From: JANXQE01 sp035294005
GTDB lineage: Bacteria; Verrucomicrobiota; Verrucomicrobiia; Limisphaerales; UBA8199
Assembly: GCA_035294005.1 (NCBI GenBank)
Contig: DATGLT010000473.1
Location: forward strand, 1 to 14,447
Direction: 5' to 3'
DNA: 14,447 bases
A program made the position numbers and the translations under genes. How positions within the stretch are numbered: position 1 is the stretch's first letter; each line of letters opens with the position of its first letter. This document shows positions 6,810-13,840 of the stretch, one piece after another. Under the pieces are notes generated by a model that ran no database searches, had not been told where the DNA came from, and was given only the letters and a program-made list of their open reading frames with translations.

Positions 6810-7622
6810 ATGGCCGCGCGTATCTGGCTCCTGGCGCTCACGGCCTTCTGGGTGACCATGAATGTGCTGTTGTGGCGCGCCGAATACGGCGGACGTGCCG
6901 GCCTGGGCAGTGCCGTCCCGCCGCGAGTGGTTTGGGAAAAAATCCTCACCGCGCCCGACAGCTCCTCGCTCACGGTTTTTCGGCAGGGCAAAAAGATCGG
7001 GTTCTGTCATTGGATCACCAGCGTCGGCGAGGACCTGAACAAGTTGAGCGCCGCCGAGGCGCCGCCCGAAGGGATGGTCCCCAGGATCGTAAACTATCGC
7101 CTCGAGCTGGATGGGAATGTTTTGTGGGATAATCCTGGTGATCGAGTTCGATTCGACAGTCACCTGACTCTCGGCCGCAATGAGCAATGGCAAGAGTTCG
7201 ATATCCGCCTGAACCTGCGGCCTTCGACCCTGGACTTGCGTTCCGTTGCCGCCCAGAAAACGCTGAAATTCAGCTGGCAGGATGACTCAGGCAAAACCGA
7301 GCGCGTGATCAAATTTTCCGAATTGGAACATCCCGAGGCGTTGTTGCAGGAGTTTGGAGGGCCCGCCGCCGCGGCACTTTTCGGCAGCCTGGGCGCCTCG
7401 TTGGGTGGAGAAACGAAAGCTTTGAAAGCCCCCGCGCTCGAATGGCAAGCCCGGGACGAATCCCTCCGCCTCGGTCATTCTACAACTCGGGTCTATCGGC
7501 TCCAATCGCGAATTCTGGACCGGTTTTCCGTGGTCATCTTCGTCAGCAGAGTTGGCGAAATCTTAAGAGCGGAACTTCCCGGCGACATCGTTTTAACCAA
7601 CGACCAGCTCGGCGGCAATTAA
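6810..7622 (+). CDS. Membrane-anchored periplasmic protein, unknown function
   Basis: This protein has 270 residues from the ATG at 6810. The frame is open upstream into the LysM gene, but this ATG directly follows that gene's stop and begins a good N-terminal membrane anchor (MAARIWLLALTAFWVTMNVL). The rest is soluble and mixed alpha/beta, with long amphipathic strands (RIVNYRLELDGNVL, WQEFDIRLNLRPSTLDLRSV) and a C-terminus ending in AELPGDIVLTNDQL. The strand pattern and the GFCHWITS segment suggest a beta-sandwich-like periplasmic domain, possibly ligand-binding. I do not recognise the family. It sits 4 bases after the LysM lipoprotein and 9 bases before the ABC ATPase, so it is very likely in one operon with both and may serve the same transporter. 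Confidence 0.82.
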   Translation: MAARIWLLALTAFWVTMNVLLWRAEYGGRAGLGSAVPPRVVWEKILTAPDSSSLTVFRQGKKIGFCHWITSVGEDLNKLSAAEAPPEGMVPRIVNYRLELDGNVLWDNPGDRVRFDSHLTLGRNEQWQEFDIRLNLRPSTLDLRSVAAQKTLKFSWQDDSGKTERVIKFSELEHPEALLQEFGGPAAAALFGSLGASLGGETKALKAPALEWQARDESLRLGHSTTRVYRLQSRILDRFSVVIFVSRVGEILRAELPGDIVLTNDQLGGN

Positions 7623-7631
7623 GCCCTTGCC

Positions 7632-8354
7632 ATGATTGAGCTGGAACATGTCGTGAAAAAATTCGGCGATTTGCTCGCCGTTGACGATCTCAGCCTGAAG
7701 GTCGGCCGCAACGAGTTCTTCGCCGTGCTCGGCCCCAATGCCGCCGGCAAGACCACCACGATGAAAATTCTTGCCGGGCTCATGAAACCCACTTCGGGCC
7801 GCGTCAGGATCGCCGGGTTTGATATCCAGGAACAACCTCTCCAGGCCCGACGCCGAATGGCCTTCGTTCCGGATTTCCCTTTTCTTTACGAAAAACTCAC
7901 TCCACGCGAATTTTTCCGCTTCATCGGCCAGTTGTTTCACATGACCGAAGCGCAGCTGCAAACGAACGTGGGCGAGTTGATTGCCCGGTTCAACCTTGAG
8001 CCGTTTGCCGACAAAGCGATTGACGGCCTGTCTCACGGAACGCGTCAGCGTGTTGCCATCGTTTCGGCCCTCCTGCATGACCCGGAAGTCTTCATTATCG
8101 ATGAGCCAATGGTTGGTCTGGACCCCCAGCACGCCCGTGTCGTCAAGGACATCCTCAAAGAGCGCGCCCGCGCCGGAATGGCCGTGCTCCTGTCCACTCA
8201 CCAACTGAGCGTGGCCGAGGAAATGGCCGATCGCATCGGAATCATGCACCACGGCCGGCTCATTGCAGTCGGTACGCGCGATGAACTCCGTCGCAAAAGT
8301 GGCGAGGCCGGCCCGCTGGAGGATGTCTTCCTTGCCCTAACAAAGAACGGCTAG
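7632..8354 (+). CDS. ABC-2-type transporter ATP-binding protein
   Basis: This is a 240-residue cytoplasmic ATPase subunit that would drive a membrane exporter. All core motifs are present: Walker A GPNAAGKTT at 34-42, signature LSHGTRQR at 133-140 (His in place of the usual second Gly, common in this subfamily), Walker B VFIIDEP at 153-159 with Glu158, D-loop GLDP at 162-165 and switch His190 (STHQ). The Q-loop position reads FVPDFPFLY without Gln, as often seen in CcmA/ABC-2 proteins. It ends the plus-strand run, 9 bases after the periplasmic protein. No permease gene follows: a convergent oxidoreductase comes next after 287 noncoding bases. The substrate is unknown. Confidence 0.95.
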   Translation: MIELEHVVKKFGDLLAVDDLSLKVGRNEFFAVLGPNAAGKTTTMKILAGLMKPTSGRVRIAGFDIQEQPLQARRRMAFVPDFPFLYEKLTPREFFRFIGQLFHMTEAQLQTNVGELIARFNLEPFADKAIDGLSHGTRQRVAIVSALLHDPEVFIIDEPMVGLDPQHARVVKDILKERARAGMAVLLSTHQLSVAEEMADRIGIMHHGRLIAVGTRDELRRKSGEAGPLEDVFLALTKNG

Positions 8355-8459
8355 CAAGTGTTGGCTTAAGCCTCCGCTCCCCGCTTCCGAGCAGGTTACG
8401 AGGCCGACTCCCAATCCTGGTTTGCGCGCTTTGCCACCTTTCCAGCTGATCCACGCATT

Positions 8460-8498
8460 TTAATCTGAACAAACTGAAGGAATCCGGCGTCAGATTAA
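8460..8498. repeat. AT-rich inverted repeat with 21-base loop
   Basis: TTAATCTGA at 8460-8468 pairs perfectly with TCAGATTAA at 8490-8498, enclosing 21 bases. The AT-rich arms contrast with the GC-rich surroundings. It could be a stem-loop in RNA or a pair of protein-binding half sites. Confidence 0.5.
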
Positions 8499-8537
8499 CA
8501 CCCCAGTGACCCCTCGACCGGGTTGCTCCTGGAACTT

Positions 8538-8565
8538 TGGCCAGCCGGGGTGACGGGGCTGGCCA
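8538..8565. terminator. GC-rich hairpin, possible bidirectional terminator
   Basis: TGGCCAGCC at 8538-8546 pairs perfectly with GGCTGGCCA at 8557-8565 around a 10-base loop. Its place between the convergent ABC ATPase and oxidoreductase genes fits a terminator, but there is no T-run on either side. Confidence 0.4.
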
Positions 8566-8589
8566 CTTCCCCTCTCCAACGGTGTCAAT

Positions 8590-8626
8590 CCGCTCAACCA
8601 GCGGGCTCCACACTCCGCTTCGTGTG
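8590..8626. repeat. Two small adjacent hairpins
   Basis: CCGCT at 8590-8594 pairs with AGCGG at 8600-8604 around 5 bases. CACAC at 8609-8613 pairs with GTGTG at 8622-8626 around 8 bases. Each is weak alone, but they continue the run of inverted repeats up to the end of the oxidoreductase gene. Confidence 0.3.
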
Positions 8627-8641
8627 CGGGAAAGTAGTCGC

Positions 8642-10159
8642 CTAAAACCTCGAATAGTGCCAACCCTCGCGATATTTCCGTTGTAAAAATCGATTTGCTT
8701 CCCTGCTGTTCGTGACTTTCATGCCAGGTGCGTCCCAGCTCAGATCCACTCCAGGCACTCGAATGGCCACGGTCCCCAGCAGAATCGCCTCCGTCATGGG
8801 CCCGGTTTGGCCGAAGTTCGATTCGGTCTTCTCGCCCCCAAGGCAGGCGTCGACGAAATGATGATAATGGTTGCGCTGCGGCAAGTCCGGTGGCCGCACA
8901 TCTTTAAACTTGGTCTCTGGAAATAGTTGCGGCGGATACCCATGCGGAATGAGAAGCGATCCCTCAGTGCCAATCAGGAGCGAGCATTCCGGCGGATACT
9001 CTTTCACGTTCGGTGACACCAACTTGCGAATATGGACAGGCGGATAATACTCCCCGTCGAACCACTCAACTACAAGCTCCCGTCCCTCTATCCTGTCATT
9101 CCCCGGAAAGATCCATCTGATATAGTCTCCTTGCGGCCAATTATCGGCCCGTCGTTCCGGCGATGCCTGCCATGACTCCTGAACCTCAGCAATGACCTTG
9201 GACGGGGCCTCCAACTCAAGTCCTTTCCACACAGGATCATATATATGACATCCGATATCCCCCGCCCAACCCGTGCCGAAGTCCTGCCATGCCCTCCATT
9301 TTGTAGGATGATAAATGTCCGGCACGTAGGGCCTTTCGGGGGCTGTGCCCAGCCAGAGGCCCCAACTGAGGGTTGGCGGAGCCGGGCTGCCGCCAGGAGG
9401 CCTGGGGCCTTTTAAGCGATACGCCTCGACTGCTCCCGGTCTGTTCGAGCACAGGTATGCATGCGTGATCTTGCCAATCCGTCCTTCACGAAGCCAACGC
9501 ACCGCCGTGCGCTCATGGACGGAAGAGGCCACTTGCGTTCCCAGCTGGGTTACCACGCTCCGGCGAACCGCGATCTCCGTCAGGGCCCTGACCTCGGCCA
9601 CGTCGTGGCAAAGCGGCTTTTGGCAGTAAACGTGTTTGCCCTTCAGGATCGCGCTGTAGGCAATCGCAAAATGCATGTGGTCGGGCACCGAAACGCTAAT
9701 CGAGTCAATATCGGATTCTTTTTGAAGCAACTCCCGCCAGTCCGCGTAAAGCCTCGCGCGCGGGGCCGCCTTGGACGCCTTCTCGAGGTTCACCGAGTCC
9801 ACGTCGCATAACGCGGCAATCTCCACCTTCGGATGCTGGAGAAAATTCTGCAGGTCTCCCCAACCCATCCCGCCCACCCCGATGCAGGCATGGTTCAAAC
9901 GGCCGTTCGGCGAAGCCGCTTTGGGCTCGGGAACCTCCTTTTTCGTCTGGCATGAAATCAGGAGAGGCGACGATAGGGCCGCGCAAAACCCTGCGCGCAG
10001 AAATGCCCGCCGCGGGAGAAGGGTGTCAGGAGGGTGCGCCGAGGGAACTGGCTTCGAAACAGGAGTTTGGGTACTCGGTTTCACGAGGGCAGATTGCGGA
10101 GACGGTTGGAACAATGCAAGCCTTTGCCATAGCGTCAACTCAAAGGGTTGCTCTCTCAA
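8642..10159 (-). CDS. Tat-exported lipoprotein oxidoreductase, Gfo/Idh/MocA family
   Basis: This protein has 505 residues from the TTG at 10159. A GTG at 10084 would remove 25 residues and is a plausible alternative; no ATG precedes the signal. A twin-arginine signal (PRRAFLRAG, Arg50-Arg51) runs into LLISC with Cys70 as a possible lipid anchor, so the folded enzyme should be exported. The NAD(P)-binding fold begins at about 89 (ACIGVGGMGWGDLQ) and includes VEIAALCDVD and SVPDHMHF. The cofactor-site motif reads CQKPL at 179-183, with Gln where many relatives have Glu. The C-terminal domain has GTGWAGDIGCHIYDP. Such proteins are numerous in planctomycetes and verrucomicrobia and act on sugars or cyclitols, usually with tightly bound cofactor. 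Substrate is unknown. It lies 48 bases after the transporter on the same strand. Confidence 0.9.
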   Translation of the reverse strand: MREQPFELTLWQRLALFQPSPQSALVKPSTQTPVSKPVPSAHPPDTLLPRRAFLRAGFCAALSSPLLISCQTKKEVPEPKAASPNGRLNHACIGVGGMGWGDLQNFLQHPKVEIAALCDVDSVNLEKASKAAPRARLYADWRELLQKESDIDSISVSVPDHMHFAIAYSAILKGKHVYCQKPLCHDVAEVRALTEIAVRRSVVTQLGTQVASSVHERTAVRWLREGRIGKITHAYLCSNRPGAVEAYRLKGPRPPGGSPAPPTLSWGLWLGTAPERPYVPDIYHPTKWRAWQDFGTGWAGDIGCHIYDPVWKGLELEAPSKVIAEVQESWQASPERRADNWPQGDYIRWIFPGNDRIEGRELVVEWFDGEYYPPVHIRKLVSPNVKEYPPECSLLIGTEGSLLIPHGYPPQLFPETKFKDVRPPDLPQRNHYHHFVDACLGGEKTESNFGQTGPMTEAILLGTVAIRVPGVDLSWDAPGMKVTNSREANRFLQRKYREGWHYSRF

Positions 10160-10207
10160 ACACCTTCACTGCGACGAGCTGTTTAACTGACGTGCGAGGG
10201 TCGGGCT

Positions 10208-10966
10208 CTAATGTTTGAAGCTGTTGTAAAGCAGGGTCAAGGTGAGCGCGAAAACAACCGCCAGAAAAACCGGCCTCACGAATTTTGTTCCTCGCGCGAT
10301 GACCATCCGCGAACCTATGCGCGCCCCGAGAAGCTGTCCAAGCCCCATCGTGAGACCGACCATGAAACGCGCTTTGCCGTTCAAGAGGAAGAAGATCAAC
10401 GAACTCAAATTGCTTGCGAAGTTCATCACCTTGGTATGTCCGGTCGCTCGCGCCAGGTTGAATCCGAGTCCCAGAACGTAGGCCATGGCCCAAAATGTGC
10501 CGGTGCCAGGACCGAAGAATCCGTCGTAGAAACCAAGGCCCAATCCGAAAATCAAATCGAACCGGTTCCTGCTCAGTCGCGGCCTCGTGTCCGATTGTCC
10601 CAAATCGGGTTTGAGGAGAACACAAACGGTCACTGCCATTAGCAGAACGGGAATGATGCGACGGAGTAATGTAGGCTCAAGTCGCTGCACCGCGAATGTT
10701 CCAATTGCGGCTCCGAGAAAGGTGAGGGCGAATCCCCTTGAGCACTCTTTGACAGACACGGTTTTGGCGGCCGCGTAATGGGCGGCCGCGCTGGCTGACC
10801 CGAACGTTGCCTGGAGCTTGTTCGTGCCCAGGGCTTCTTTGGGTTCGAGTCCGGAACTGATCAGAACCGGCAACGTTATCAGGCCGCCCCCGCCGGCAAT
10901 GGAATCGACGAATCCTGCGGACAGCCCGGTTGCGAACCAAAGTGGCCATTGAAGATACGCGGTCAC
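10208..10966 (-). CDS. TauE/SafE (TSUP) family membrane transporter
   Basis: This 252-residue integral membrane protein has two related halves, each opening with a Gly-rich family motif: GFVDSIAGGGGLITLPVL at about 18-35 and GFYDGFFGPGTGTFWAMAY in the second half, plus LGTNKLQATFGSASA after the first. About eight hydrophobic segments are visible. TSUP proteins move sulfite, sulfoacetate, sulfonates or related anions, but the exact substrate cannot be read from sequence. The start is GTG at 10966, giving MTAYLQWPLWF; no in-frame ATG lies nearby. It is divergent from serine O-acetyltransferase across 186 bases, which supports a role in sulfur supply. The Tat oxidoreductase follows on the same strand, though their functions have no obvious link. 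Confidence 0.92.
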   Translation of the reverse strand: MTAYLQWPLWFATGLSAGFVDSIAGGGGLITLPVLISSGLEPKEALGTNKLQATFGSASAAAHYAAAKTVSVKECSRGFALTFLGAAIGTFAVQRLEPTLLRRIIPVLLMAVTVCVLLKPDLGQSDTRPRLSRNRFDLIFGLGLGFYDGFFGPGTGTFWAMAYVLGLGFNLARATGHTKVMNFASNLSSLIFFLLNGKARFMVGLTMGLGQLLGARIGSRMVIARGTKFVRPVFLAVVFALTLTLLYNSFKH

Positions 10967-11103
10967 CGCGCGAGCTTAGGTTGCGGCCGCCGAAATGCCC
11001 AGCGATGTTTCCTCGCCCCATGGGACAGGTGCATCAATGGCAAGGGCCTGGTCCAGCCTGGAGACAAGCTTCAGGATCAGCGTGTGTTCTCAGGTTCCCT
11101 GCA

Positions 11104-11132
11104 GGCAGTTGGGTCACTTGCCTTGGCAGTTG
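11104..11132 (+). promoter_or_regulatory. Direct repeat flanking a putative -35 box upstream of epsC
   Basis: GGCAGTTG occurs at 11104-11111 and again at 11125-11132, 21 bases apart, which is two helical turns. The copies bracket the proposed -35 element at 11118-11123. This arrangement would suit an activator or repressor binding one face of the DNA. Chance is possible. Confidence 0.3.
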
Positions 11133-11146
11133 AGTTAAGGGATAAT
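11118..11146 (+). promoter_or_regulatory. Candidate sigma-70-type promoter for epsC
   Basis: TTGCCT at 11118-11123, a 17-base spacer and GATAAT at 11141-11146 match the -35/-10 consensus at 4 and 5 of 6 positions. Transcription would begin close to the GTG at 11153, so the message could be nearly leaderless. Confidence 0.35.
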
Positions 11147-11152
11147 GGCCGG

Positions 11153-12079
11153 GTGCAGTTGACAGTAACCCAATTAACCGAGCGCCTGCTGGATTCATAT
11201 CACCACACGGGCGGAATCAACCATCTGGATGGAAAGAACCTTCCCTCCAAGCGCGCCATTGCCCTGATCACGCATGACCTGCTCAGGCTCTTGTTTCCTG
11301 GGTTCTTCGACGAGCAACTCATCCATTCCTCGGGATTGAAAGCAGAAACAAGTCAACTGCTGGAGTCAGTGCTCTCGAGCCTTGAAGCCGAGGTCGCCAA
11401 AAGCATCGAGTACAATCCTCCCCCCGAGTTGCAGGTTCCCAAACGGGATTTGCGGCCTATTGCCAGGACATACACTCTCGAATTCCTTGGCAGCTTGCCG
11501 AGGATTCGCGATCTGCTCCAGACCGACACGCAGGCGGCTTACAACGGGGACCCCGCGGCGCTGAGCAAAGAAGAGGTGATTGTCGCCTATCCGTTCATCG
11601 AGGCGATCGCTGTCCAAAGGCTGGCACACGAACTTTATCTCAAGAACGTCCCTCTGATTCCCCGCATCATGACCGAATGGGCCCACACTCGCACGGGGAT
11701 GGATTTGCATCCCGGCGCGCGCATCGGCTCACACTTTTTCGTGGACCATTGCACTGGCACAGTGGTTGGCGAGACGACCATTATCGGCGATCATGTGAAG
11801 ATGTATCAAGGCGTGGGCCTCGTCGCGCGGTCGTTAGCTGCTGGACAAGCCCTGAGGGGCAAACAACGTCATCCTACAATCGAGGATCACGTGACGATTT
11901 ACGCTGGCGCCACAATCATGGGAGGCGATACCGTCATCGGCGAGCATAGCACTATTGGGGCAAACGTCTTTCTCACCTCAAGCGTGCCGGCGCATTCCCT
12001 GGTTGTGCAGGAGGAAGCGAACGTGAAGGTCATGAGCAAGAAAGACCGTGACAAGGGCTCCCCCGATTTCACGGTCTAA
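11153..12079 (+). CDS. epsC: Serine O-acetyltransferase, EpsC type
   Basis: The enzyme transfers acetyl from acetyl-CoA to L-serine, making O-acetylserine for cysteine synthesis. From the GTG at 11153 it has 308 residues, the usual length for the longer EpsC-type enzymes. The N-terminal helical domain contains GGINHLDGKNLPSK and LLRLLFPGFF. The left-handed beta-helix carries HPGARIG, DHCTGTVVGET with catalytic His199, MYQGVGL and a C-terminal GEHSTIGANVF hexapeptide run. The frame is open back to a TTG at 10949, but that would overlap the divergent transporter and add 68 atypical residues. AAGGGA 10 bases upstream of the GTG is a possible ribosome site. A sulfur-dependent control is likely in principle; a direct repeat upstream is the only visible hint. 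Confidence 0.93.
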   Translation: MQLTVTQLTERLLDSYHHTGGINHLDGKNLPSKRAIALITHDLLRLLFPGFFDEQLIHSSGLKAETSQLLESVLSSLEAEVAKSIEYNPPPELQVPKRDLRPIARTYTLEFLGSLPRIRDLLQTDTQAAYNGDPAALSKEEVIVAYPFIEAIAVQRLAHELYLKNVPLIPRIMTEWAHTRTGMDLHPGARIGSHFFVDHCTGTVVGETTIIGDHVKMYQGVGLVARSLAAGQALRGKQRHPTIEDHVTIYAGATIMGGDTVIGEHSTIGANVFLTSSVPAHSLVVQEEANVKVMSKKDRDKGSPDFTV

Positions 12080-12118
12080 AAATTCAGCCACAAAGCCGCC
12101 ACCGATAGATCCGCCCGC

Positions 12119-13018
12119 CTAAAACCGCGTCAATTTTTCCAGCTCCCTGACGCGCTGATCGATTTGCGAGCGTTTTACCTTTGTGGTTCGCGTCAGGCCG
12201 AATCCTTCGCAGCAAAAGGAGGCGACGACACTGCCGTAAATCATTGCCCGGCGAATGTTCTGGTCGATTCCGCCTTTCGCCGAGGCGAGGTATCCCATCA
12301 TCCCGCCGACGAACGAATCACCGGCCCCGGTGGGGTCGACTACCTGATGCAGCGGGTACGCAGGACAGATAAAATAACCCTTTGGACTCGAAAGCAGCGA
12401 TCCGTGCGAACCCTTCTTGATAATGACGTATTTGGGGCCGAGCTTGTGGATCTTTTTCAATGCCGAGAACACGTTGTCTTCCTTCGTGAGCTGATGAGCT
12501 TCGCTGTCGTTGAGCACAAAGGCATCCAGCCTTTTGAGAAGCTTGAGGAGATCGGGTAGGGCGATGTTCAACCAGAGGTCCATGGTGTCGGCCGCAACGA
12601 ATTTAGGCCGCCGCATCTGGTCCAGCACGTGGCTTTGCAAGGATGGCGCGATGTTGGCCAGGAGCACGAACGGCGAATCCTGGTGCGAACTCGGGAGGGT
12701 GGGTGTGAAGGTCTCGAAGACTCCCAGCTCCGTCAGGAGTGTTCTCCGATTATTCATGTTCTCCTCGTATTCACCTGACCAATGGAAGGTTTTGCCGTTC
12801 CGTACCTGCAATCCTTCCAAGTCAATTCGGTGCCGGCGATACAGTTGGATGTACCGCTTCGGGAAATCGTCTCCGACAACACCGACTAAGCTTACCGGCC
12901 CAAAAAAGCTCGCCGCCACGGCCGCATGGCTTGCTGAGCCGCCCAGGAGCCTGGGGTTTTCGGCTTTTGGAGTTTTGATGGAATCCAGCGCCGTGGAACC
13001 TACAATCAACACGCTCAT
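12119..13018 (-). CDS. PfkB-family carbohydrate kinase
   Basis: This 299-residue cytoplasmic kinase starts at the ATG at 13018 (MSVLIVGSTALDSI). An in-frame upstream start at 13093 would add 25 residues unlike a family N-terminus. The first PfkB signature region is GGSASHAAVAASFFG, with the Gly pair at 26-27, followed by LVGVVGDDF. The second signature is DPTGAGDSFVGG at 228-239, with catalytic Asp234 and the anion hole GAGD. Family members phosphorylate ribose, fructose, adenosine or related substrates, and this sequence does not decide among them. It lies 114 bases downstream of thiE on the same strand and converges on epsC with a 39-base gap that holds no clear terminator. A thiamine-pathway kinase such as ThiD is unlikely from the motifs. 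Confidence 0.9.
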   Translation of the reverse strand: MSVLIVGSTALDSIKTPKAENPRLLGGSASHAAVAASFFGPVSLVGVVGDDFPKRYIQLYRRHRIDLEGLQVRNGKTFHWSGEYEENMNNRRTLLTELGVFETFTPTLPSSHQDSPFVLLANIAPSLQSHVLDQMRRPKFVAADTMDLWLNIALPDLLKLLKRLDAFVLNDSEAHQLTKEDNVFSALKKIHKLGPKYVIIKKGSHGSLLSSPKGYFICPAYPLHQVVDPTGAGDSFVGGMMGYLASAKGGIDQNIRRAMIYGSVVASFCCEGFGLTRTTKVKRSQIDQRVRELEKLTRF

Positions 13019-13132
13019 AAATGTTTCTGCCAACCGTTCCGGTTGTTTGGACGGCGGGAAAGTAGGAAACGAGCCGGGCTGTCGCAATCTCAAATGCCCT
13101 GCGGGTGATTTCTTTCGTGGTGATTGGCGTGT

Positions 13133-13786
13133 TCAGGTTAAGGCGACACGGTCGAGCCTGGAACGAAACTCGCCGCAAGCGCGCGCAATGTCCGCGGCTC
13201 CGAGGATCGCCGAGACTACGCAGATGCGCCGCGCTCCGGCATTCAACACATCATCAATATTTTTCATGTTGATGCCGCCAATCGCGAACCATGGCACCGA
13301 AACCGTCGCTGCTGCCCAGCGCACGTAATCGAGCGTCACGGGGCTGGCGGTCGGTTTGGTTGCAGTGGCGTACACGGGCCCAATGGCAATGTAGTCGGCG
13401 CCGGCCGCAACGGCACGTTGTGCGTCATCCGGCCGGTGTGTGCTAAGGCCGATGCCAAGGCGTGAACCGGGAGGCCGGATATCCTGCACATGTTTGTAGC
13501 CCCCACCGAAGAAGTCCTCCTGGCCGAGGTGGCAGAATTCGGAGCCCAATTCGAGTGCCAGGCTGGGAAAATCGTTTATGACGAGACCGACGTTTGCCCG
13601 GCGCGTGATTGGAATGATGCGTTCCGCCAGTGCCCGGACCTCCGGCTGTGTCATTCCTTTAGCGCGCAGCTGGATTAAGTCGGCACCTCCATTGCAAAGC
13701 TCCGCCGCAACGCGATCCGGCGCGCGTCCACCCAGGTAAGCTGTGTCCACGAATGCGTATAACCGGCAGTCCGACAGTGCCTTCAT
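13133..13786 (-). CDS. thiE: Thiamine-phosphate synthase
   Basis: ThiE joins the pyrimidine HMP-PP and the thiazole phosphate to make thiamine phosphate. The 217 residues form one TIM barrel. Landmarks are LIQLRAKGM at 37-45 (pyrophosphate site), VINDF at 69-73 with the Mg-binding Asp72, HLGQED at 86-91, GIGLSTHRPDDAQRA at 111-125, IAIGPVYATATKPT at 133-146 and AIGGIN at 168-173 for phosphate binding. The ATG at 13786 gives the expected MKALSDCRLYAFVD opening, with no Shine-Dalgarno site. No other thiamine genes are visible, and no TPP riboswitch was found in the 54 bases before the start. It sits between the FAD oxidoreductase and the PfkB kinase on one strand. Confidence 0.94.
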   Translation of the reverse strand: MKALSDCRLYAFVDTAYLGGRAPDRVAAELCNGGADLIQLRAKGMTQPEVRALAERIIPITRRANVGLVINDFPSLALELGSEFCHLGQEDFFGGGYKHVQDIRPPGSRLGIGLSTHRPDDAQRAVAAGADYIAIGPVYATATKPTASPVTLDYVRWAAATVSVPWFAIGGINMKNIDDVLNAGARRICVVSAILGAADIARACGEFRSRLDRVALT

Positions 13787-13840
13787 TTGGTCTAAGCGGT
13801 ACCAATGCGGAGCGCTAAAAGCAATGAACCACCGCGCCTT

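Larger units (their letters stand above)
8355..8641. other. Structured intergenic region between convergent genes
   Basis: No gene is convincing in these 287 bases. It contains a 10-base palindrome GGCTTAAGCC at 8363-8372 and four separate inverted repeats between 8460 and 8626, described individually. Terminators for both flanking genes would be expected here, but four inverted repeats are more than needed. A noncoding RNA or an interspersed repeat is possible. Confidence 0.45.

Noticed and set aside
10140..10625. 161-residue minus-strand frame spanning the transporter/oxidoreductase junction
   Set aside because: It overlaps the clear TauE/SafE gene in another frame and shows no family pattern.
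10949..11152. Upstream extension of epsC from a TTG
   Set aside because: It would overlap the divergent transporter gene and adds 68 residues rich in Arg, Cys and Gly that do not fit the family N-terminus.
12510..13328. 272-residue plus-strand frame opposite the PfkB gene and thiE
   Set aside because: It is a shadow of two recognised genes, with Ser/Arg-rich composition and no motif.
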